Source: Thermoplasmata archaeon (GTDB taxonomy: Archaea > Thermoplasmatota > Thermoplasmata > Halarchaeoplasmatales > Halarchaeoplasmataceae). From it: a stretch of DNA of 10,332 nt. The notes beneath the pieces are model-generated. The model worked only from the letters and a program-made list of their open reading frames with translations. It was not told the origin of the DNA and searched no databases. The stretch is taken from positions 1-10,332 of the forward strand of contig JAFDUB010000062.1 in NCBI GenBank assembly GCA_019594025.1, given 5' to 3'. Shown here piece after piece: positions 1 through 5,633 of this stretch (position 1 is its first letter; the number at the start of each line of letters is the position of its first letter). The position numbers were made by a program, and so were the translations under genes.

Positions 1-1
1 T

Positions 2-2776
2 ATAGAAATAGGATTGGATGATACCGGCTCCTATATGTGGTTGATCCCAGATGACCCCACCTTTGAAGCCGTGATACGCGGTACTGTATATGACGATGAG
101 GATAGGGAAAGCAGCTATATTACCGATGAATTCACCATAACAGACGTAACTCCTGTTGATGTCGAGTTGATATCTCCCAACGGCGGAGAAGAATGGCACG
201 TCGAAAGTCTAGAAGATATCGAATGGAACACTATTCAGGGCGATGATCCCATAGATTACATCGACCTTGAATACTCGGCTGACGCTGGAAACACTTGGAC
301 TCCAATAGCATCAGGAATCGGTGATACAGGCAGTTATACATGGGAGATCCCGGATGTAACTACCTCTGAAGCACTCGTTCGAGTATGGGCCTTCTGTACA
401 GGTGGCACGTCCGCTTGGGATACAAGCGATGATTTCTTCGACCTGGTAGGTTATCCACCCGAGCCTCCGCAGAATTTAGATGTGGAATGGTGGAGTTTGG
501 ACCAAAACATATTCTTTGAAGATGATGTAGAAGGCGGTGACCTAGGTTACACCACGGGCACTTCCGAATCCCCCGCCAGTGAATGGGGTATAAGGCAGCA
601 CGGAGCATCTTCCGGCGTAAATTCATGGGACTTCGGCGATGGCCAGTTCTACAAAACAGCGGATTATGGATATCTCAGCTGGCTGATCTCCCCGGAGATT
701 ACAATACCGGCTGATTCCGAGTACGTAGACTTCACCTTCCAGCACTGGCGTGACTGGGGCGATACCGCCCTGTACGATGCCGGTAACGTGAAGATATCCA
801 CCGCAGGTGCCGATGGTCCATGGACCGTGATAGTACCCGAAGAAGGATATGACGGAACTGTTCCAACTGGCTGGGGTAATCCACTCGGTGGAGAACAGGC
901 TTGGGGTGGCTCCTCAGATTGGACCGACGCCACTTTCGACCTCACCGACTACATAGGTGAAAACATTCACATCCGCTGGGACGCAGGCATAGAAGCCTGG
1001 GACGGTTTAGAAGGTGCCGGATGGCGCGTCGATGACATCATAATACTTGAAGAGACTGCAACGGGAACCGACCACAATCTAGTGACCTGGGACGCTGCTC
1101 CCGGTGATTGGATCAACAGCGGTTCACAGCAGGACTTCACCACACCGGATATCGAGGCAACCCTAGAAGCGGCTGGTCCGGGAACAGGTCCGGGAGTTAC
1201 AGGAACTGTTTCACCACAACAGGAAGATGAATGGCGATGGCTCTACCAAGGAGAATGGCGACCTGCTGAATCTGATGATGCAATAGGTTTGAACAATGCT
1301 GATGTTTGGTACGGAGCTATCAGGATGGACCTCTCCGCCGATATCGGTCTATACTTCACACACGTGGCCTACTACGATTACGACGAGGCGGCTAATTACG
1401 CACAGGGTTATGTAGCACCGGATGACGGTGGTGCCCCTGCGGAGAATTGGATGCCTACGGAGCAGTACACACCGACAGGTGCAGGCTGGGCCGAGATGGA
1501 ACTCGACGAACCTGTGGAGATCCAATCTCCCGGAGATTACTGGATAGTCGTGGCTGTGGATGACATGGGCGATGGTTACTTCCCATATGGATGCATAGAA
1601 CCAGAGGTGACCAACGGAGGTTTGGTCACATGGGAAGACCCACATAACCCTGATAGCTGGGGTACCCTTGGAGAATACGGTCTTGATTATACCTGGACGG
1701 CCGAGGCAAGAGTAATACCCATGGATGTTTACTTTAACGTAGAGATAACCGGCTATGACGCACAGGTGGATCCAGGAGATATTGTCACCGTAGATTACAC
1801 CGTCACCAATAACGGTAACGAACAAGATACCCAGGACATAGAGTTCCTCGTGAATGGTGTGCTGGAAAACAGTGTACAGATCACACTAGGTTCTGGTGAA
1901 TCGTACTCAGATCAGTTCACCTGGCAGACGACCGAAGATGACCTAGGCAAGAATGATCTAACGGTAGCCAGCAACAACACTGAAGATACAGTGACCGTGG
2001 AAGTCGGCAGCGTGAAGGAGGTCGACTACTACAACATATATCGTTCTAAAGAGCAGACAGGCCCGTGGGACGAAACAACACTGATAGATACCGTACCTGC
2101 GGACGGTTCAGATAGTTACAGCTACATCGACGAAGGTAGAGGCGAAGCAGACGACATATGGTGGTGGTACGTTGTACGAACGGTATCAGTAGAAGGTGTA
2201 GAGGAACAGAACACCAACGCCGTGCAGGAACCATTTGATGGTGAAACGACAACCTTTGATTTACCATTGTACGCCGGCGGTGACGCTGGTGGCTGGAACT
2301 TCGTTTCATTCAACCTTGTACCCCCGGACAGTTCACTGGAGACAATACTAGAGGACCCGGACTACGGTATATCCGGCAACTACGATAGGCTGATGTACTA
2401 CGACGCAGTCGCAGACAGCTGGTACACCTACGTACCCGGCAGAGCGGAGCAGTACAACAATTTGGAGAGCTGGGACCACACTATGGGTGTATGGATACGG
2501 ATGACCGTTGATGATACGTTGACGGTAGAGGGTACAGAACCCACACAGACAACAATCACACTGCAGCCCGGATGGAACATGGTCGGACTGCCCAGTTCAA
2601 CCATTGGTAACCACAACTTACCGACAGAGGTTAGCCGTATCGGTTACTTCGATGCCGCCCAGGAGTACAACCTTGCATACGACCACGACCCAGGGAACTT
2701 CGCATTCGCACCCGGTGAAGGTCACTGGCTCTACAACGACGCAGACCAAGGAGTCGATTGGATAATCGACTACTAA
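2..2776 (+). CDS. Large secreted multidomain surface protein, C-terminal part (5' truncated by window)
   Basis: The frame is open to the first base, so this is the C-terminal part (over 920 residues) of a longer protein; the TTG at 14 is not a credible start. Numbering from that codon, residues 1-48 are the tail of one beta-sandwich repeat and 49-144 a full one (PNGGEEW opening, DTGSYxWxIPD closing motif at 3-13 and 104-114). Residues 168-347 resemble a MAM/jelly-roll-like adhesion domain. Residues 396-567 form an unnamed domain shared with the gene at 9590. Residues 570-665 look like a CARDB-type Ig domain and 670-740 like the end of an Fn3 domain. Residues 745-920 are a C-terminal module with two tryptophan motifs (GWNFVSF, GWNMVGLP). 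The protein is rich in Asp, Glu, Trp and Tyr and almost cysteine-free, as usual for extracellular proteins. No membrane anchor or sorting signal is visible at the C terminus. The role is probably adhesion or cell-surface structure; no catalytic motif is recognised. Confidence 0.85.
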   Translation: MEIGLDDTGSYMWLIPDDPTFEAVIRGTVYDDEDRESSYITDEFTITDVTPVDVELISPNGGEEWHVESLEDIEWNTIQGDDPIDYIDLEYSADAGNTWTPIASGIGDTGSYTWEIPDVTTSEALVRVWAFCTGGTSAWDTSDDFFDLVGYPPEPPQNLDVEWWSLDQNIFFEDDVEGGDLGYTTGTSESPASEWGIRQHGASSGVNSWDFGDGQFYKTADYGYLSWLISPEITIPADSEYVDFTFQHWRDWGDTALYDAGNVKISTAGADGPWTVIVPEEGYDGTVPTGWGNPLGGEQAWGGSSDWTDATFDLTDYIGENIHIRWDAGIEAWDGLEGAGWRVDDIIILEETATGTDHNLVTWDAAPGDWINSGSQQDFTTPDIEATLEAAGPGTGPGVTGTVSPQQEDEWRWLYQGEWRPAESDDAIGLNNADVWYGAIRMDLSADIGLYFTHVAYYDYDEAANYAQGYVAPDDGGAPAENWMPTEQYTPTGAGWAEMELDEPVEIQSPGDYWIVVAVDDMGDGYFPYGCIEPEVTNGGLVTWEDPHNPDSWGTLGEYGLDYTWTAEARVIPMDVYFNVEITGYDAQVDPGDIVTVDYTVTNNGNEQDTQDIEFLVNGVLENSVQITLGSGESYSDQFTWQTTEDDLGKNDLTVASNNTEDTVTVEVGSVKEVDYYNIYRSKEQTGPWDETTLIDTVPADGSDSYSYIDEGRGEADDIWWWYVVRTVSVEGVEEQNTNAVQEPFDGETTTFDLPLYAGGDAGGWNFVSFNLVPPDSSLETILEDPDYGISGNYDRLMYYDAVADSWYTYVPGRAEQYNNLESWDHTMGVWIRMTVDDTLTVEGTEPTQTTITLQPGWNMVGLPSSTIGNHNLPTEVSRIGYFDAAQEYNLAYDHDPGNFAFAPGEGHWLYNDADQGVDWIIDY

Positions 2777-2783
2777 AAACCCC

Positions 2784-2812
2784 TTTCTTTTTTTTCTTTT
2801 TTTTCTTTTTTT
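2784..2812 (+). terminator. T-tract transcription terminator
   Basis: Starting eight bases after the stop codon of the surface protein gene, the coding strand carries about 29 bases made almost only of T, interrupted by single C residues, with no preceding hairpin. Archaeal RNA polymerase terminates on such T-tracts without needing an RNA hairpin, so this very likely ends the upstream transcript. Confidence 0.8.
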
Positions 2813-2858
2813 ATCCAAAAACAATTTATTGATTGACTAGTTCGAATTATCATGGAAT

Positions 2859-2906
2859 TTAACTCTTGTTGCGGGAAGTCTCCTTGACTTGGAGATGAAA
2901 GCAACG
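2859..2906 (+). repeat. Palindromic repeat, copy 1 (candidate IS left end)
   Basis: This copy begins with TTAACT and folds as an outer stem GTTGC (2868-2872) with GCAAC (2901-2905) and an inner stem TCTCC (2879-2883) with GGAGA (2891-2895). The loop is 7 bases and the two stems are separated by an asymmetric internal loop. A second copy with the same outer arms, the same CTCCTTGACT and the same GGGAGATGAAAGCAACG-like right side lies at 4206-4259. Copy 1 lies upstream of the TATA box at 2931, so it would not be part of the transcript starting there. That favours a DNA-level role such as a transposon end or operator. Confidence 0.7.
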
Positions 2907-2923
2907 ATGTTGAAATTTCTAAA

Positions 2924-2939
2924 GGGAAAACTTTATATA
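2924..2939 (+). promoter_or_regulatory. BRE/TATA promoter of the AbrB-like gene
   Basis: A purine-rich BRE-like GGGAAAA directly precedes CTTTATATA, a strong archaeal TATA box. The distance from the TATA centre to the ATG at 2964 is about 29 bp, close to the usual TATA to transcription start distance, so the transcript should be leaderless or nearly so. No Shine-Dalgarno sequence precedes the ATG, which agrees with this. Confidence 0.7.
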
Positions 2940-2963
2940 CTAAATAATACTAGGCGATATTAT

Positions 2964-3080
2964 ATGATAATCCGAAAAGTATGGAAAAATAAATCGAATA
3001 ATCAGCTACTCATAACGATCCCAAATGATTCAGGTATTAAAGAAGGAGATTATGTAAGAGTAAAGAAGGTAGAGGAATAA
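2964..3080 (+). CDS. Small AbrB/MazE/SpoVT-like DNA-binding protein (38 aa)
   Basis: The protein is 38 residues long. Its sequence (KVWKNKSNNQLLITIP, then SGIKEGDYVRVKKV) matches the swapped-hairpin AbrB fold: a basic first strand, the polar NNQ turn, the hydrophobic LLITIP strand and the closing GIKEGDYVRV segment. Proteins of this family dimerise and bind DNA, often as antitoxins or autoregulators. The ATG at 2964 is chosen over the upstream in-frame ATG at 2889, which would add 25 residues unlike the family and lies upstream of the TATA box and inside the palindrome. The stop codon overlaps the ATG of the following tnpB remnant (TAATG), so the two were once translationally coupled. The frame is intact although its partner is dead. 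Its present role is unknown; it could be a repressor of the element promoter. Confidence 0.75.
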   Translation: MIIRKVWKNKSNNQLLITIPNDSGIKEGDYVRVKKVEE

Positions 3081-3320
3081 TGCAACTCACCCAATAGATA
3101 AAGATACAACCGAGTACTGAGCAAGAACAGGTTTTGAGAGACCTTTCAGAGTGATGTAGACTAATCTATAATTTTGCACTTGATGAGAGAAATAAAGTAT
3201 TTGAGGAAGAGATAGATGAAGAGGAAAGCTTCATTGAAGACGATGATACCCTCGAGGAGGACTACTAGATACGGTGGTTATAGTGGAAGACAATCCGATC
3301 CTCACTAAAGGAGGTCATGT
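3080..3320 (+). pseudogene. tnpB: tnpB (IS605 OrfB family) N-terminal remnant
   Basis: Translation from the ATG at 3080 gives a recognisable TnpB N terminus: MQLTQ, stop, IKIQPSTEQEQVLRDLSE, stop, CRLIYNFALDERNKVFE. This matches the usual start of TnpB proteins (basic IK-x-QP, TxEQ, a helix ending in L, then C-x-x-x-YNFAL-x-ERN). The first two stops are at codons 6 (TAG, 3095) and 25 (TGA, 3152). Each is one base change from the residue expected there (Lys AAG and Arg CGA). Further stops follow at 3266 and later. After about codon 42 the sequence turns into an acidic stretch and soon meets the 3' end of dacZ, so more than three quarters of a normal TnpB of about 400 residues is missing, including the RuvC-like nuclease. 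It is non-functional as an RNA-guided nuclease. Confidence 0.75.
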
Positions 3321-4160
3321 TCAGATCGCAGTATATTCGAACACCTTCTTACCATCCTTGTAAACCCTGATAACTCCTTCAGATGACACAGCCATGGCGA
3401 TAGCACGGCTTTTTGCGGTAACCGCTGTAGCGGCCAGATGACGACCGCCCAATCCCTCCTCCACGGAGTAACCTTCGTCTCCGTCGAAGAGTACGTACCT
3501 ACCGGCCGCTATCGGATTTCCATGTCTATCCAATAACATAGCTCCGTCCATGATAGAGTACTCCTTTAAGGTGTTCCAGTTCTTTTTATCCGTCACGTTG
3601 AGTTCTCCGGACCGGCAGCTTTCTAGAGGATTTCGAACAACTTCTTTGGTCTGGCGAGCGACTCGATTGGAGTCACCGATTACAAACAAGGCTCCTGCAG
3701 GTAACCCCTCTTTCCCCTCTCGAACCACCATTGTACCAAGTTTGAAGACCGCCTCTATCACTTTAAGATCCACCCTATCTTTGAGTACATTCCTTAGGCT
3801 GGTCACACCTATGCGAGACATCTCGAAGCACATAACAGATTCTATGTTGGTTCCTATGACCAGAACTACCCTATCATCGGTATCCAATAGACCCTGGGAG
3901 AAAAAATCCAGCACGATATTTTCCGCATTATCCAAAACATCCAAGCCGGATGGCGGAGGATGCTGTGTCTTCCGCAGCTTCACATTTGATCTTTGAAGGT
4001 GGGATGATAAAGGTGGTTTGCTGGTAGCGACGATTACTTCAGCATGGTCAACGTTTTCACATAGCTCTTCGATTAACTCCTTTGAATCGGTATACAATAT
4101 TATTTTATCGGGTGAGAATGCGAATATCAAGTCAAGTATGGGATTTGTGTCTGATGGCAT
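3321..4160 (-). CDS. dacZ: Archaeal diadenylate cyclase (c-di-AMP synthase, DacZ type)
   Basis: The enzyme joins two ATP molecules into cyclic di-AMP in the cytoplasm. The C-terminal half is a DAC/DisA_N domain with the DGA motif at D205-G206-A207 (inside SIMDGAMLLDRHGNPIAAGR). The second nucleotide-binding motif is GGRHLAATAVTAKSRA from residue 238, followed by AMAVSSEG. The canonical RHR triad reads RHL here. The N-terminal 130 residues have no DNA-binding helix-hairpin-helix or membrane segment, unlike bacterial DisA and CdaA. Together with the 279-residue length this fits the soluble archaeal DacZ family, whose N-terminal half is thought to resemble a pyruvate-kinase C-terminal fold. c-di-AMP in archaea is linked mainly to osmotic and potassium control. 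The gene follows rnz on the same strand after a 122-bp gap holding a solo palindromic repeat, so it probably has its own promoter. The insertion remnant touches its stop codon without damaging the frame. Confidence 0.92.
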   Translation of the reverse strand: MPSDTNPILDLIFAFSPDKIILYTDSKELIEELCENVDHAEVIVATSKPPLSSHLQRSNVKLRKTQHPPPSGLDVLDNAENIVLDFFSQGLLDTDDRVVLVIGTNIESVMCFEMSRIGVTSLRNVLKDRVDLKVIEAVFKLGTMVVREGKEGLPAGALFVIGDSNRVARQTKEVVRNPLESCRSGELNVTDKKNWNTLKEYSIMDGAMLLDRHGNPIAAGRYVLFDGDEGYSVEEGLGGRHLAATAVTAKSRAIAMAVSSEGVIRVYKDGKKVFEYTAI

Positions 4161-4187
4161 AGGTAAGGGCTCATAAAGGTAAGTGGG

Positions 4188-4194
4188 TATTATC
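4188..4194 (-). promoter_or_regulatory. Weak TATA-like box ahead of dacZ
   Basis: On the minus strand GATAATA lies about 31 bp before the dacZ ATG at 4160, the right distance for a transcript with a leader of only a few bases. There is no Shine-Dalgarno sequence. A second AT-rich candidate (CTTTATGA, 4171-4178) is too near the start codon to serve unless translation begins further in. This is a weak assignment based on position. Confidence 0.3.
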
Positions 4195-4205
4195 GTTTTC
4201 GGATG

Positions 4206-4282
4206 TTAACTACATGTTGCGAGAACACTCCTTGACTCGGCTGGGAGATGAAAGCAACGGTATCGCTGGGAAAACTATTTAT
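4206..4282 (+). repeat. Palindromic repeat, copy 2 (solo IS left end)
   Basis: This is a diverged second copy of the element at 2859, in the same orientation. It has TTAACT, the outer stem GTTGC (4216-4220) with GCAAC (4254-4258), and the inner stem CTCC (4228-4231) with GGAG (4244-4247), with a longer loop. As in copy 1, the palindrome is followed shortly by GGGAAAACT and an AT-rich box (4268-4282), but no AbrB-like or tnpB sequence comes after it; the RNase Z gene ends there instead. It looks like the left terminus of a related insertion whose body was lost, or a short non-autonomous derivative. It occupies most of the rnz-dacZ gap and lies just upstream of the possible dacZ TATA box. Confidence 0.65.
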
Positions 4283-5179
4283 TCAGATTGTGTACTCCTC
4301 CATATCGTTGGGAATCCTGGTGTTCGGGAATATTTTTTTAGCAGCATCCAGTAAAGGTGAAACGTTCTCGTAACGGGGACTGATATGTACAATGAATAAT
4401 TTTTTTACCTCTGCATCTTTTGCAACGGAGGCGGCCATTTCCACTGTGGAATGATCGTGTTCGACCGCCCTGTCAGACATGGAGGGATCAAAGGTCCCTT
4501 CGTGTATCAGTATGTCGGCATTTTTAGACGCCTTTTTTACGGTTTGACAAGGTTTCGTGTCCCCACTGTAAACAACCACTTTACCCCTTCGCGGAGGACC
4601 CAAGACCTGGTCGGGAGTTATTTGTTTATCGCCTACCTCCACTGTTTGTCCTCTCTGAAGCCTTCCGAAGAGAGGACCCTCTGGAACTCCTAGTTCCAAA
4701 GCTCTAGTCTTATCGAATCTGCCTGTTCGATAGGCTTCTTGAAAACGATAACCTAGGGATGGGATATTGTGCTCTACAAGAAGGGATTCCATAGAGTAGC
4801 CTCGAAACCGAAGATGTGCCCCGGGTTCGAGGTCGACTGCAGTAACTTGGAAGTTTGGCCTGAAGTATCCGAGTTCCATTAGGGTGTTCACCGTGGATGC
4901 GGTACCCCGGGGTCCGTATATCTCCACAGGTTTAATCCTTTCGTTCAGTTTCATACTCTGTATTAAGCCTGGAACTCCTAAGAAATGATCAGCGTGAAGG
5001 TGTGATATGAATATCTTGTCCACGGACATGAAAGATACCGAAGAACGCATTAGCTGACGTTGAGTGCCTTCACCGCAATCGAAAAGAATTGTCCTCCCAT
5101 TTTTGACCAATGCGGTTGAAGCGACGTTCCTTTTCGGCGATGGGAAGCTGCCGCCGGTACCGAGGAAAACCAATCTCAT
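4283..5179 (-). CDS. rnz: Ribonuclease Z (tRNA 3' end endonuclease)
   Basis: RNase Z cuts the 3' trailer from precursor tRNAs so that CCA can be added. This 298-residue protein is the short form usual in archaea. It has the metallo-beta-lactamase signature HLHADH at residues 60-65, with additional zinc ligands H137 (VEHN), D207 (YSGDT) and H266 (VHISPRY), and the family-typical HSTVEMA segment at 243-249. GPLFGRLQRG at 168-177 matches the base of the tRNA-binding flexible arm (exosite). The N-terminal LVFLGTGGSFPSPKRN is also typical and supports the ATG at 5179. A TATA box about 26 bp upstream implies a leaderless or very short leader transcript. The gene is divergent from the zinc protein gene, with a shared 98-bp control region. 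All catalytic residues I can check are present. Confidence 0.96.
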   Translation of the reverse strand: MRLVFLGTGGSFPSPKRNVASTALVKNGRTILFDCGEGTQRQLMRSSVSFMSVDKIFISHLHADHFLGVPGLIQSMKLNERIKPVEIYGPRGTASTVNTLMELGYFRPNFQVTAVDLEPGAHLRFRGYSMESLLVEHNIPSLGYRFQEAYRTGRFDKTRALELGVPEGPLFGRLQRGQTVEVGDKQITPDQVLGPPRRGKVVVYSGDTKPCQTVKKASKNADILIHEGTFDPSMSDRAVEHDHSTVEMAASVAKDAEVKKLFIVHISPRYENVSPLLDAAKKIFPNTRIPNDMEEYTI

Positions 5180-5200
5180 ACCTCGAGATAAATCCTAGTG

Positions 5201-5209
5201 GATATAAAA
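5201..5209 (-). promoter_or_regulatory. TATA box of rnz
   Basis: On the minus strand, TTTTATATC is centred about 26 bp before the ATG of rnz, which places the transcription start at or next to the start codon. GAGGT touches the ATG, too close to act as a Shine-Dalgarno, again in line with leaderless translation. Confidence 0.65.
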
Positions 5210-5236
5210 CCGTTTGGTAGAAGTATTGGGCGATAA

Positions 5237-5245
5237 GTTAAATAT
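5237..5245 (+). promoter_or_regulatory. TATA-like box of the zinc protein-hef-rtcB operon
   Basis: GTTAAATAT lies about 37 bp before the TTG start at 5278, predicting a transcript start near 5267 and a leader of about 10 bases. AGGTAGGTG (5264-5272) directly precedes the start and resembles the anti-anti-SD AGGTG core. It supports the TTG as the true start. The motif is weaker than the rnz box on the opposite strand. Confidence 0.45.
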
Positions 5246-5277
5246 GGTAAAATGTATATCGCAAGGTAGGTGTTACT

Positions 5278-5601
5278 TTGAACAAGGATGACGACGAAAC
5301 GCAGGAGGATAATCCAGCAGAAGATAAGGACGGTATGAAAGATAAGCTTGTCACCAGTCTACTGGAAGGTAAACGTATGGAAGCCTACGCCGAACACCGT
5401 ACCGATGACATGAATTACTGCCATCTTTGTCAGCGTATAACCTATAAAAAGGTCCCGGGCAAAGAGATCGGCGAGAAGTGGTTCTGTATCGACTGCCTGA
5501 AGAGGTTAAAGGAGATAATAGAGACAATGGACCAGTGGGAGGAAGAGGTGGCAATGGGGAGTAAGATGAAAAATCAGCTTGATGAAAATCTCGGGATTTA
5601 A
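5278..5601 (+). CDS. Small zinc-binding protein of unknown function (CxxC-x18-CxxC)
   Basis: I do not recognise a named family. The 107-residue protein has three parts. Residues 1-20 are a very acidic, probably disordered tail. Residues 22-42 are a predicted helix. Residues 45-73 hold four cysteines (C48, C51, C70, C73) in the pattern CxxC, 18 residues, CxxC, within YCHLC and WFCIDCLKRLKE, as in a zinc ribbon or treble clef. The following helix is amphipathic and charged (to about residue 100). The TTG start is supported by a Shine-Dalgarno-like AGGTAGGTG six bases upstream and a TATA-like box before that. It ends 32 bp before hef on the same strand and is probably co-transcribed with it, so it may act with Hef or RtcB on nucleic acid, but nothing in the sequence fixes a function. 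It could equally be a small regulator. Confidence 0.75.
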   Translation: MNKDDDETQEDNPAEDKDGMKDKLVTSLLEGKRMEAYAEHRTDDMNYCHLCQRITYKKVPGKEIGEKWFCIDCLKRLKEIIETMDQWEEEVAMGSKMKNQLDENLGI

Positions 5602-5633
5602 ACGCATCTCTCGAAGGTTTAAAATAATATGAA

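Larger units (their letters stand above)
2859..3320 (+). mobile_element. Decayed IS200/IS605-like insertion with AbrB-like passenger and tnpB remnant
   Basis: The proposed element starts at the TTAAC before the palindromic repeat and holds one promoter, an intact AbrB-like gene and the broken N-terminal part of tnpB. It stops at the last bases before the dacZ stop codon. A possible right-end hairpin lies at 3297-3316: the arms pair GA and CCTC with GAGG and TC, one unpaired T sits in the left arm and the loop is 7 bases. IS200/IS605 elements carry subterminal imperfect hairpins recognised by the Y1 transposase TnpA and leave no target duplication. No tnpA gene is present here, and the C-terminal part of tnpB with its RuvC catalytic residues is gone, so the element cannot move by itself. 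The boundaries are inferred and the right end is the less certain one. Confidence 0.55.

Noticed and set aside
14..16. TTG at 14 as start of the surface protein
   Set aside because: The frame is open upstream to the window edge, and the residues before it (IEIG) continue the beta-repeat, so the protein simply begins outside the window.
2842..2850. GTTCGAAT-like sequence as a tRNA T-loop
   Set aside because: The flanking bases do not pair as a T stem and no acceptor, D or anticodon arm is found.
2859..2906. Palindromic repeat as a riboswitch or C/D box RNA
   Set aside because: It lies upstream of the TATA box of the next gene, the boxes C and D are not satisfied (GAGATGA without a proper CTGA), and the second copy controls no gene in the same orientation. 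A regulatory RNA is not excluded but is less likely than an element end.
2889..2963. Upstream in-frame ATG extending the AbrB-like protein by 25 residues
   Set aside because: It lies before the TATA box, inside the palindrome, and the added residues do not resemble the family.
3095..3154. In-frame TAG in the tnpB remnant read as pyrrolysine
   Set aside because: Some Thermoplasmata-related methanogens read UAG as pyrrolysine, but this frame also has TGA, further TAG stops, and lacks the catalytic part, so decay explains it better.
3550..3996. Long plus-strand frame opposite dacZ
   Set aside because: It is a mirror of the clearly coding DAC domain on the minus strand and its translation has no recognisable pattern.
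2859..4282. Two palindromic repeats as a CRISPR array
   Set aside because: Only two diverged copies about 1.3 kb apart with a gene between them; no regular spacers.
5616..5627. GGTTTAAAATA as a promoter for hef
   Set aside because: It is only about 12 bp before the ATG, so a transcript would begin inside the conserved N terminus; co-transcription with the upstream gene is more likely.
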